From assembly GCA_000467715.1 (NCBI GenBank), contig AJFK01000068.1, positions 62,001-126,000 of the forward strand: a stretch of DNA of 64,000 nt. The letters run 5' to 3'. A program made the position numbers and the translations under genes. Positions within the stretch are counted from its first letter, which is position 1. Each line of letters begins with the position of its first letter. This DNA is from Hysterium pulicare CBS 123377. Taxonomy: Eukaryota; Ascomycota; Dothideomycetes; Hysteriales; Hysteriaceae. The notes beneath the pieces were generated by a model. That model was not told the DNA's origin and did no database searches. It was given only the letters and a program-made list of their open reading frames with translations. Positions 33,674 to 44,033 of the stretch are shown one piece after another.

Positions 33674-34498
33674 TGGTAAATTAAGTAAATGGTAAATGTA
33701 ATGGAGGTATTTCTGGTGGTTTCAAAGGCTGATTAAATACATTTCCGTTGATGGCCAGGGATAGGTACGAAGTAGAGCTTCTCCGCACTACGCCCGGAAT
33801 AGCATAGCCGTGTTTTACCCTTCCGAAAGATAACTGGATTGTGCAACCATGGAGTTGGCTTATACCCTTGGTTACGAGACCTCATTCACCCTTTCCTTAG
33901 GATGTAATGTTTTGCTTTTGGAGAGCGTGATGAAGCATCTTGAAAAGAGATTGCGTCCTGGATCTTGTAGTTAGGGCTATGGCGGGAGAGCTTTGGATTT
34001 CAAACCAAGAAAGTGTGCATCTGGCGCAGACAAACCGTTGAGCAGTATCAGAACCAAACTACCTACGAAAGGACATGGTGATCTCGAGCTAACACGATGT
34101 TTCCTTTGCCCGAATTCGTCAGACGAGTGGGATGGAGGATTGAAGACATCCCAATGCAGCTAGCGTGTAACGCCTTGTCGCGTGAACTCGCTTCCTCTCC
34201 TCATTCTCGAATAGGAGCCCCTTCAACTCAACTCAATCTGTCAAGCAAAGATGCTAAGCCCTACTCATATTGATTTACAAGGTTTCAAAAGTTGATCTAG
34301 GAACCGCATCATCCTTCATTAGGAGGCCATCTCTGCACCTTCTTGCTGAAAAGGCATCGTTGATCTCGAAGTCCATCCCGGCTCAAGGTACTATTTCGAA
34401 TTCTTGGTTTCTGGCGCGATGTATGTAGATTTGTGCCACTCCTACGCGTATTTGTTCGGTCGTTCCTACTATCTCATCCCAAGTTTGCGCGCACCGAC
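33674..34498. other. Divergent intergenic region between EthD-like and CCE1 genes
   Basis: The 825 bp must hold promoters for both genes. From 34362 to 34498 the frame of the plus-strand gene stays open without an ATG and encodes an Arg/Ser/Leu-rich stretch; see the finding on CCE1. No other coding signal is seen. Confidence 0.5.
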
Positions 34499-35692
34499 AT
34501 GGCAACGAAAAATCTCAAAGTATCTCAGTTGAAGGTGCTTCTTACCCGCATCGGTAGTCCATCATCAGCCAAGAAGGCAATACTCGAGGAGCGTCTGGCT
34601 CGTGATGTACAAATCCCTCGTTTACCCTCAGCACGAGACGTGAAGCTTTCGAAAAGCGCGCGCATCCTCAGCATCGATATGGGTATCAAGAATCTCGCTT
34701 TTTGCGTCTCAGACGTTCGTTTAGAACATGCGAACTCCCAAGCACAAGGCGAGGAGGGGACCTCAAGTTCACCTTCCAATCAACGGGAGGCTCTTATGAA
34801 TCTTGTGGCCTGGCGGCGCATCAATGTCGAGGATGAGGTTGCGGGCGCTATACTCCAAGATGAACGTGCGAGGACGAGTGGCAATGATGCTGATATGCTA
34901 TCGAAACGCATGAGCTTGGCTCTTGAGGAACCGTACCATCCGTCCACTTTGGCTCGGATCGCATACATCATTCTCACACAAGTTTTGCTTCCGTACAAGC
35001 CTGATGTCATTTTGATTGAAAGACAGAGATTCATGGCCGGAAACCAAGCTACTGCCATCCAGGAGTGGACCATGAGGGTCAATATGTTCGAAAGTATGCT
35101 CTGGGCAGGCTTGAGGACCATGAGAGAGGAGACACTGAGACGTCACCCAACTGCGGACGCGAATCTTCCCTTCGTATTCGACGTCAATCCTAAATTGGTC
35201 GCATTATATTGGATAGAACCCGAAGACATAAAACAGGATTCACGAAGGGCATCGAAGCCGCCGGCGCTTGACGAGGGACCTGAAGGTGAGGTTCTCGAAG
35301 CAGCTAAAGAAGATTTTGCTACGTTGAAGAAAGTGAGCCGAGGAAAGGTGGAGAAGAAAGCTAAAATTCAACTTGTGCGTACTTGGCTATCAGGCGCTGA
35401 ACCATCAACCCGTGCTGCGGCACGTAAGAAGGGCGAAGGTGCACCAAATACCGCCATTGACTTCTCATTTTCCCCCGATGCAGAGATTCCGAGGGCTGCC
35501 TTATGTGTTGTACCAGATAGGAAGACGAGGAAGTCAAAGGTTGCAGCCGGCGACATGGACATCGAGGTACTAGTGAAGACTGGCAAGTTGGATGATCTTG
35601 CGGACTGTTTTTTGCAAGCCGCTGCGTGGGTCGCATGGGAAGGGAACAGGTTAAGCATCCTCGAAAATTGGGAACAAGACATTCAGAAATAG
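34499..35692 (+). CDS. CCE1: Mitochondrial Holliday-junction resolvase Cce1/Ydc2 family
   Basis: A single exon of 397 residues from the first in-frame ATG. An N-terminal SAP-like motif (LKVSQLKVLLTRIGSPSSAKKAILEERL) precedes the RNase H-fold resolvase. Its core begins at ILSIDMGIKNLAFCV, whose Asp corresponds to the first catalytic acidic residue. VILIERQRFMAGNQATAIQEW supplies the conserved Glu and the ERQR motif. KTGKLDDLADCFLQAAAW supplies the C-terminal Asp pair. The family cleaves four-way junctions in mitochondrial DNA. The charged insertion between (about residues 240-290) is variable and Lys/Glu-rich. The ATG model lacks an obvious mitochondrial presequence; an open, presequence-like extension upstream has no ATG. 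Confidence 0.9.
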   Translation: MATKNLKVSQLKVLLTRIGSPSSAKKAILEERLARDVQIPRLPSARDVKLSKSARILSIDMGIKNLAFCVSDVRLEHANSQAQGEEGTSSSPSNQREALMNLVAWRRINVEDEVAGAILQDERARTSGNDADMLSKRMSLALEEPYHPSTLARIAYIILTQVLLPYKPDVILIERQRFMAGNQATAIQEWTMRVNMFESMLWAGLRTMREETLRRHPTADANLPFVFDVNPKLVALYWIEPEDIKQDSRRASKPPALDEGPEGEVLEAAKEDFATLKKVSRGKVEKKAKIQLVRTWLSGAEPSTRAAARKKGEGAPNTAIDFSFSPDAEIPRAALCVVPDRKTRKSKVAAGDMDIEVLVKTGKLDDLADCFLQAAAWVAWEGNRLSILENWEQDIQK

Positions 35693-36207
35693 TCGAGAGG
35701 TTGATAGTAAATGTTGATGGTGTTGAAACCAAGGGCAGTATCAAAATAGAAATTTGGCTCTCAATTACGAGACCGTTCCCTATACTACCATGCTACTTCA
35801 ATTCCGTATATGGATATTTTCCCTTCGATATCTAAGAGAAAGCTATAGAAATTAAAACATCTGCAGGCTGCTAGGTGACCTGTGCAGATCGAAAATCGAG
35901 ATGAAGCTCTACCATGATAGCCCCAATGCCCATTCATGGACCGTCATGCCCCTACTTTGTCCGTACCTGAACGCCATGATCCAGAAGGAAACTTTGGAAA
36001 GTGTAAAGGCATGCATGGAGATATGATTTTAGAAAAGAATAGAACATAATCGATCTCTGGAGAATAACAGAGACATGACTGCATTATCTGCCCCCCTGTT
36101 GATGAGCCGCACAGACCATTTTATGCTCAATAGCATTTTGCGAAGCATCCAGACAAGGATGGAAATATGGAGAATGAGTTCATGACCTGGTCTTTTGTTT
36201 TGTGTCT
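35693..36207. other. Intergenic spacer between convergent genes
   Basis: The 515 bp between facing 3' ends are AT-rich with no ORF of note; UTR sequence is the best reading. Confidence 0.55.
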
Positions 36208-37359
36208 TTAATAATAGTCCCTGCCGTGATGTCGATCAATATTGCCCTCACGAATCTGGCGGCTTACCCAGAAACTGTGATAGGTCGAGTAGTCTGAAGA
36301 CAGGTCAGCGATCCGTCAATAGTTGAATGAAGGCAGTGGGGGTGTTTACCCCTTTCTCCAGAGATACCAAGCTGGCCGGCTATATTCACATATCCATCCT
36401 CATTCACCTCTCCACCTGCGGCAACATTTTTGAAGGAAACGTCGATTTCTGCCCATTGGGTGCGACAGAATGGACAAGTAATTTTGCCGGAAGCCCTTTT
36501 GGCCGCAGCCCATTGGTCGAAACAAGTCTTATGAATGTTGTTGCCGCAGGCGGCCTTGCACCAGACGATTTCTTCTTTTTCAGGTTCGAATTCAATGCAG
36601 CAGATGGGGCAATCATCCTCGATGAGCTTTCGGTTGCCGTCACTCGAGGAGTCTGAAGAGTCGGCCGAAGGAATCGCAGGTGCATGCGCGATAATTTCTC
36701 TAAGTTCTGAGGACAAAAGGGCGAGCTGATAAGCTATATCTTCTCGAGCTTTGAGAACACGGAGCATGACCTAATAGCTTGTTAGTGACCATAATCCGCG
36801 ATAAACCACCCCTTTGACTCACGTAAATTATATGCTTGCATTGATTGCCCTTCTCGGCGTGGGGGCAATTGCAACTTGGGACTTGTCTGATCTTCACGGT
36901 ATAGACATTTCCCGTGGTTCCAGCAAGTTGTACAGTCTCTTCCGGGAGTTCTGCTGTCCCTCCTCTTGCCCTATCGAGCACAAACATACGTTGGGTCAAT
37001 GCACGGCTTTTGATTCCCAAGTAACTCTTGGGGGCTTTCTTGCGATGTCTAGAGCGCGTTTAGACTCCATTGTGATGGGGATGATGATTAACTCACTGCC
37101 TAAGGCGCTTTTCTTCGTCAAGGTCGCTCCTTGGTTTCTTCGCCTTCTTCGGCTCCGGTTCTTCTGGGTCACCACCGCCGACGCCGTCCTGGAACTTGGC
37201 AGTGTCACTCTTCTTGACTGCTCCAAGAAATTGCACCGAGTCATCTGATCCTTCGGCATATGTTATAGGCTGTTTGCGCTTTCTCTTTGTCGATTTCTCT
37301 GGTTTGTTGGGGGCTTCGCCTGGCTGCACGCCATAGGATTGGGTTTCGGGAACACCCAT
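36208..37359 (-). CDS. SWIM-type zinc finger plus RING finger protein
   Basis: Four exons (37359-37097, 37048-36823, 36770-36350, 36293-36208) give 331 residues; introns are 48, 52 and 56 nt, all phase-consistent. The N-terminus is Lys/Glu-rich with basic clusters (KRKRKQP, KKAKKPR) that could serve as a nuclear signal. A SWIM domain follows around residues 110-165 (VYTVKIRQVPSCNCPHAEKG then CKHIIY, the CxC..CxH pattern). The RING domain (CPICCIEFEPEKEEIVWCKAACGN... HKTCFDQW... CPFCRTQW) has a full set of metal ligands. The C-terminus DYSTYHSFWV is shared, to my memory, with fungal orthologues. SWIM plus RING resembles the animal ZSWIM2/MEX type E3 ligases; ubiquitin ligase activity is inferred. 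Confidence 0.85.
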
Positions 37360-37807
37360 AGTATTGCTGAAGCAACCGAAAGATTTGAATGTGAACAGGA
37401 GTTTGATTCAGAAGACGTGCAAGACTGGCGTCGTGTTGTAGTGACGGAAGTGTGGATCGATGATGTAGGTATGTGACGAGGTGATCGATAAGAGAACACG
37501 CTAAGTCTTCGCAAGCACGTGACTTGCTCTCCCAGGAGCTGATCAAGTGAGAGTGAAGTGATGCAAATGCAGAGAATTATTTTATCAGGTAATGAGAATA
37601 ATCTAGGCCACAGTCGTTATGGGGTGAGCAGAGCCTTGAAGTGAATCTATCTAGAATAAGAACTTCGAGAAAGACACACTATTCTAACAGTTCGTACTCT
37701 TTTAAATGCCCAATAGTCGAGTGTGTAGTTATGTCTTTTCCTTTTGTTTCGGACATCACAATCTCTCATCTCTAGTGCTCACTGCTCTTGTATCCAACGC
37801 TGCAATC
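37360..37807. other. Intergenic spacer with an E-box
   Basis: This is upstream of the SWIM-RING gene (minus) and downstream of adenylosuccinate lyase (minus). A CACGTG hexamer lies at 37516-37521, about 155 bp upstream of the start at 37359. No ORF is supported. Confidence 0.45.
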
Positions 37808-39485
37808 TCAGACGTGCAACTCTTCCGACTCCTCAGCCTTTATCTTTCCAGTCTCAAAATACTTCTGCAGAACAGGCTTAACGTCTTTCGCGTAGAAAGC
37901 ATCTACTTGCTCTGGCGCCCTTCCCACGAATGTTTCCGGTCGAAGTAACTCGTCCAACTTTCCCAATATGGGTGCAAAGAAATCGGTCCTTTTGATTCTC
38001 TCGATCAGATCGTTGTCTTTTCCACGCTGCTTTACCTCTGCTCCAGCCTCGTGTGACAAGACTCTGATCTGTTCATGTGCTTCTTGACGACTGACACCTA
38101 CAGCCACGAGAGCCATGATGATGTTCTCTGTCGCCATAAATGGTAGTTCGGCTTCTACTCGCTTCTTGATCACAGCAGGATACACAACCATGCCAGAAGA
38201 GATATTGTTGAGCAGAATGAGAGAGGCGTCCGCGCAAAGGAAGGACTGGGGAAGACACATACGCCGAATAGCACTGTCGTCGAGTGTCCGCTCAAACCAT
38301 TGACTTGCGTAGGTAGCCATGGCATCCGCAGGAAGATTGCGTAGCTTGCGCCCGAGTGAACATAGTCTGGTTGTGTCAGCAATCAGGGAGAACTTACAGG
38401 GAGGAAGTGTCTTCGGAGGCAAACCTCTCACTGCGCATAGGGTTGCGTTTGTAAGCCATCTACATCGTAAGCATTTAGCGAAGAGGTGGACAAAATAGAG
38501 TGAGAGGAGGTGTAACTTACAGCTGATGATCCTATTTGCGTGGATTCAAACGGCTCCTCTAGCTCTTTGAATGAGGCAAGATGCCGGATGTCTTGGCCTA
38601 TACGCTCGCATGTCGCGCCAAATGAACCTAGAGCATTGAGAACGTCACCGTCAATCTTACGTGAATAGGTCTGGCTTGAAATAATGTACGCAGACTTGAA
38701 GCCTGCCTTTTGCGTTACTAGCTCGTCAAGCAGCTCCACTTTAGAATGGTCACCGTTGAAGATCTGAAGAAAAGAGGCCTATAGATCGGACAGTCAGAGA
38801 GCAAATAAGCGTACAAGAGTAATGGTTTTACCTGAGTTCCAGTTGTACCTTTGACGCCTCGAAAGCGAAGGTCATCGCGGGCTCTCTCAATGTTACGCAA
38901 ATCCATCAGCAAATCCTGAATCCATAAGCACGCCCTCTTCCCAACAGTCGTCAACTGAGCGGGCTGTAGGTGGGTATATGCTAGGCATGCAAGAGCTTTG
39001 TGTTCCTTTGCAAAGGCGGAGAGCTTTTCGATGACCGTTGCCAGTTTAGGAAGCAAAATATCAAGTCCGTCTCGAAGGAAAATCTGTCTGCATCAGCATC
39101 CTGTCTTCTGTTGAATCTCTCCCATAATACCCACGAGATCGGCGTTATCAGTACAATAGCAAGACGTAGCTCCCCAGTGAATGATGCCTGCTGCTGCTGG
39201 CGCTTTCAACCCAAATGTGTGCACGTGGGCCATCACATCGTGCCTTCGCTTCTTCTCCTCTTCTGCTGCAACTGCGAATTCTTCGTCGCGAATGATCTGA
39301 TGAGCCTTCATTTCATCTATTGCCTCATCGCTGATGTCGAGCCCAAGACTCTTTTCGCTCTCCGCAAGCCATGTCCATAGCTGTCTCCAGGTGCTGAAGC
39401 GATTTCGCGCGCTGAAAAGATACTTCATCTCAGAACTCGCATAGCGAGAGTTGAGAGGGTCTTGATAGACATCGTATGAATTCAT
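37808..39485 (-). CDS. ADE13: Adenylosuccinate lyase (purine biosynthesis)
   Basis: Five exons (39485-39135, 39083-38832, 38778-38521, 38459-38425, 38366-37808) give 484 residues, the usual eukaryotic length. The enzyme cleaves SAICAR to AICAR and adenylosuccinate to AMP, both releasing fumarate, in the cytosol. Visible landmarks are [17 protein letters not shown] at the N-terminus, the His-containing active-site block [30 protein letters not shown], and the fumarase/lyase signature [15 protein letters not shown]. The signature is split by an intron between GSSA and MAYK. Exon 4 is only 35 nt. Its donor must be the weak GTTTGC at 38424 to give the family-typical [12 protein letters not shown]; a stronger GTAAGT lies 27 nt further in. 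The gene is divergent from the GH92 gene, 877 bp apart. Confidence 0.93.
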
Positions 39486-40362
39486 AGTGATCTGCAGAAT
39501 TTAGCATCCGAAGAAACCGTACCAATAGTTCACACATGGGACCCGGTATATAGCCCTGGTAGGGGACCATAGCAGCGACAAAGACGGTGCTGAATGTTGG
39601 TATGTGCGAGGGTTTGTTGTGACTGGTAAGACCATTTCCATATAATATGGACGAACACGCGAAGTACGAGCATGAGAAAAGGAGCGTAGACTGGTTGGGA
39701 AGGAAGGTATTGTACATACAATAAATAATGTTCGAGTTTCCCCAATTATCTTAGGAATTGCAAGGTTCAACGCTCTCTTCTACCAAGTCCGAAGGCGATG
39801 TTGACTCGAGGATTGAAAGTCTTCCTGGAGATACCTTGGGACGATAACGCATTAGATTGGTGTCCACACAAGATGGTAATCCAGTAACGGCAGCACCATC
39901 CAAGAGGCCTCCTGTGGTCGGAAAAAAGAAGCTGATTCGCGCCATTACGGCTTGTCGGGCCAAAGTTCGCCGACACTCGGAGAGCTGCACGTGACACGCC
40001 AAGAGATCAGAGCTCTCTAAATAGTTCAGCCACATCAGAGCGGGACAACATTCTTCCCTGGGGACCTTCAGGACCTTGCGACCTTGCAATCCACCAAGGT
40101 ACAATAGCCAACTCTGTGGAACCAATGCAACAACCGGGAAAAAGGATTGCATTATATCTTCACCATGCTAAGGCAGTCAGACCCCTGCGTTGACCCCGCT
40201 ATAGCACTCCACAAGGGGCAGGAGCATTCCCGGGTGTACGTCTCTCAGGCCCTGTGACGTCGCACCGCAAAACTGCTTACGAGACTGTCAGTACATAAAC
40301 ACCCATACCATTGCCCTCTGGGCTTCCTTTTCCATGTCGTCTCACACACTTCTTCTCGAGAT
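39486..40362. promoter_or_regulatory. Divergent intergenic region between ADE13 and the GH92 gene
   Basis: The 877 bp must carry both promoters. A GCACGTGACACG stretch lies near 39987-39998. No supported ORF is present; the minus-strand ORF at 39751-40152 has no known motif. Confidence 0.5.
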
Positions 40363-43200
40363 ATGCTCTTTTCATCCCTCTACAAAGGCGCCTGCTTTTC
40401 TTTAACCTACCATGCGGTCGTGTCTGAAGCTCTTCCATCTGTGACACGCACCCCTGGTTTCGATGTATTGCAATATGTTGATCAGTTGATTGGGTCCCAG
40501 AATGGAGGCAATGTATTTTCTGGTGCAACTTTGCCCTATGGCATGGCGAAAGCCGTTGCCGACGTCGACAGGGATAACACAGGCGGCTTTTCCACGGATG
40601 GTAGCAATGTCACGGGATTTTCGAGGTACCATCGAGCGTATGTCATATCAAAGCAACGGCTTTGCTAACACCGTATAGTATGCACGATTCTGGAACTGGC
40701 GGTCAGTTACTGAACCCCATCCCCCAACAGATATACTGCCTCTAAGCTAGTTTGAGTCAGCGACTTACACGAGAATCTAGGTAATCCTAGTCTTGGCAAT
40801 TTCCCAATCTTTCCGCAGCTATGCCCCGAAGACGATATAAACCAATGCAAGTTCCCAATTGCTTCGAGAGCAACGCCTTATATCAACGACTCCATCCGTG
40901 CGAGTCCAGGATATTTTGCCTTGACACTCGCCAATGGAATCAGTGCAGAAATGACGACAACGGAACACACAGCACTATATCAATTCACTTTCCCAGATCA
41001 GCAGGCCAGCAATGGCTCTTCTCTCAGTCCCTTGGTGTTGTTAGACGGAACGTATGCATGCTCTAACCATCATTTGTTGGAAAACTTAATGGCTAACACT
41101 TTCCAAGTGATCTTTGGCAGTCTAGGCAAAACTGTTCTATAAGTATTGATCCCCAAACAGGAAGAATGAAAGGTAACGGCACATTCCTTCCAAGCTTCGG
41201 CCGGGGGTATTATATAATGCATTTTTGTGTAGACTTTGCGGCCAGCGCGACGGTGAAAGATTCAGGCATGTGGGTGAATGACCGGGCCGGGACCGAGCCT
41301 AAAGAGCTTTTTTTAACTAGAGGCTTCAATCTGTTTTACCTGGAGGCCGGTGGCTTTGTGAGATTTAATGGCCCTCTCGCCGGAAACCTAAGCGTCAGAA
41401 TGGGAATGAGTTTTATAAGTCCAGACCAAGCCTGTCAGAGTGCAGAAAAAGAGATACCTGGGCCTACATATGATTTCGACGCAGTGAGAAGTAAGGCTGA
41501 AACAACATGGCGACAGAAGCTCAGCCCCATCACCCTTGAAACAGGAGGTGTGAGCGATAGCATAAAAACCAGCTTCTGGAGTGCGATATATAGGACTATG
41601 ATATCGCCGCAGAACTACACTGGAGAAAACCCATTATGGAATAGCTCAGAGCCTTACTTTGACTCCTTCTATTGGTAGGTGATGATCCCACATTCAAGAT
41701 TATTTGCTGAAGTGACCGGAAATGCCAGTATTTGGGATTCTTTCCGAGTTCAACATCCCTGGCTCACCATCATTGATCCAGTGGTACAGTCGCAGATGGT
41801 TCGCAGTCTTCTTGATACATACAAGCATGCCGGGTGGCTCCCTGACTGCAGAATGGTCAGCAATACCTATTAACTTAAGGGTACATTGAGCTGTGTCTGA
41901 CCTCCAGCAGTCTCTGTGCAAAGGCTGGACGCAAGGCGGCTCGAATGCGGACAATGTCCTTGTGGACGCTTACGTCAAGAATCTCACGGGAATTGATTGG
42001 AACCTAGCATATGAAGCTATCGTCAACGACGCTGAGAATGAACCTCTCGAGTGGTCGTACGAAGGAAGAGGTGGATTGATGAGCTGGAAACGCTTAAATT
42101 ACATCCCCTATCTTGATTATGATTACCTTGGATTCGGTACCAATTCAAGAAGTATTTCGAGAACCCTGGAATATTCTTACAACGATTTTTGTCTTTCCAC
42201 CTTGGCTAGAGGACTTGGAAAGGACCATTCCACTTATCTTCTACGATCCAATAACTGGCGAAATCTATTCAAGGAAGATCAAACCTCGTCCATCAATGGC
42301 ACGGATACAGGATTCAGGGGCTTCTTCCAACCAAAATACTTGAATGGGAGCTGGGGTTTCCAAGACCCTATTGCTTGTAGTCCTCTTACCGATTTTTGCT
42401 CCCTCACGTCAAATCCATCGGAGACATTCGAGAGCTCTGTGTGGGAGTACCTTTTGTGAGTTTGATCCGAGCGGCGAGTTTTTAAGTATCATTGACCAAT
42501 CTCGTTACTATAGCTTCGTTCCCCACAACGTGAAGACACTCATAGAGCTCCTCGGTGGCCCTGAATCTTTCATCAAACGCTTGGACTTTTTCCACAGTTC
42601 AGGTCTTGCGGACATTGGCAATGAGCCCGTATTCTTGACGGTTTTTCTTGTTGGTTTCAATATAATCCTTTTAACTACTTGTCTTAATTTGCTTCTAGGC
42701 TCACTATGCAAAACGGCCTGGTCTCTCCGCCGTCCGTGCTCATAGCTACATTCCTCGTGTTTTCAACGATACCACAGGCGGGCTACCAGGAAATGACGAT
42801 TCAGGTAGGACTTTAACTTTCCTTGTTCGCCATATCTGACTCGACTACAGGAGCCATGGCGGCCTTTAGTATTTTCAGCATGATTGGGCTCTTCCCAAAC
42901 CCGGGCCAGAACGTGTATTTGATCATTCCTCCATTCTTTGAGGCCGTGAGTATCACCAATCCACAGACCAACAAAACCGCGACGATCAGAAATATCAACT
43001 TTGACAGCACTTACGAGAATATCTACATTCAGAAGGCAACTCTGAATGGACTGCCGTATTCTAAAAGCTGGATTGGACACGAGTTCTTCACGCAGGGCTG
43101 GACGCTTGAATTAACGCTTGGAGATACGGAAGGGGATTGGGGTACGGAAGAGGAAGATTTGCCACCAAGTGTTTCAATGGGGGAAATGCAGTATTCGTAA
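40363..43200 (+). CDS. Glycoside hydrolase family 92 (alpha-mannosidase type), secreted
   Basis: Nine exons (40363-40637, 40679-40701, 40781-41051, 41108-41674, 41729-41853+2, 41911-42455, 42514-42649, 42699-42804, 42851-43200; exon 5 ends at 41855) give 799 residues, near the family norm. An N-terminal hydrophobic leader of about 24 residues precedes FDVLQYVDQLIGSQNGGNVF. Family landmarks are YGMAKAVADV, DSGTGGNPSLGNFPIFP, YFDSFYCIWDSFR, LPDCRMSLCKGWTQGGSNAD, NEPVFLTVF and GNDDSGAMAAFSIFSMIG. The last carries the conserved acidic pair of GH92. Several in-frame stops fall only inside introns. Exon 2 is a 23-nt microexon. GH92 enzymes are calcium-dependent exo-mannosidases; the linkage preference cannot be read here. 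The exon 7 donor (GTTGGT) is the weakest join. Confidence 0.88.
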
Positions 43201-43224
43201 CCCGAGCACTCACCAGGGAATGCC

Positions 43225-43421
43225 AAAATTCGTCGTTCTCGGAGGGTCTGCGCGTACCACCTGCTTTACTACCCGCCTACACAGCCAGTTTAGACTGTGT
43301 ACAAGGCTTAAAAGCAAGTTGCCACCCTTGGGGTTATTCAGAAGGTATGATATTGGATAGATACCGTCTGGACCTATACAGCCAAGGGTATTCGGCAGTA
43401 TGACCACTATCGACACCCGCC
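43225..43421 (+). repeat. Diverged tandem duplication, copy A
   Basis: The segment starts AATTCGTCGTT and contains GGGTCTGC, AAAAGCAAGTTGCC (43309) and ATACCGTCTGGACCTATACAG, ending near GACACCCGCC. The same blocks recur in the same order in copy B. The copy begins only 25 bp after the GH92 stop. Confidence 0.65.
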
Positions 43422-43572
43422 ATGACTAGCTTTGTCAAACCGGATTTTGTATGCATAGTACAATAGAGCAGGCTTCGTATACGTAATGAACCTCGTAACT
43501 GTTATTGTGAATTGATGCCGCAAGCTTTCAGGGATTTATGTTCATAACTTATTTACTGCTGCACACGGGTGT

Positions 43573-43738
43573 CAGAATTCGTCGTTTCAGACTATGGGTC
43601 TGCATCAACCCTTTTCTTTACCACCATAAAAGCAAGTTGCCGTCCTTGAGTTTATTCGGATAGTAGCATATAGAACACAACCTATCCAGACTTGCACCAG
43701 CAAAGGAGTTCATAGTACAACTACCAAAGACACCCATC
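43573..43738 (+). repeat. Diverged tandem duplication, copy B
   Basis: Ordered matches to copy A: AATTCGTCGTT, GGGTCTGC, TTTACCACC against TTACTACC, the exact 14-mer AAAAGCAAGTTGCC (43628), TTTATTCGGATAG, CTATCCAGACTTGCACCAG against GTCTGGACCTATACAGCCA (loosely), and GACACCC. Spacing to copy A is about 350 bp. Confidence 0.6.
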
Positions 43739-44033
43739 GTGGTATCTGGGCTCAGACAACATTCACCTCAATCCGCTGACGTCGGAGTACCTTTATACTT
43801 TATACGTGCAAGTGCACCGGTTATGACTATGGTGTGTCCACGTATTTGCTGTCCTTCGTGACTTGATTGGCATAACCTGCTTCTGTCGGAGCATCCACGT
43901 AAGCCCCACCCTTCTAGCCATCTTCAAGGTCGTCCCGCCCTGATAAACAAAACACAGACCGCTCTCCCGGACATTGGAATCGTTTGCGAGCTCGATATTG
44001 AATGCAGCTGAGCGACCGTGAAAGCCAAGAGAC

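Larger units (their letters stand above)
43201..44033. other. Intergenic region with a diverged tandem duplication
   Basis: The 833 bp lie between the GH92 stop and the RhoGAP start. Two related segments of about 170-200 bp are present (see the repeat entries). No supported ORF; the last 200 bp are the probable promoter of the gene at 44034. Confidence 0.55.

Noticed and set aside
41640-41880. In-frame stops suggesting that the GH92 gene is broken
   Set aside because: All fall inside short GT..AG introns; joined exons give an uninterrupted, full-length GH92 protein.
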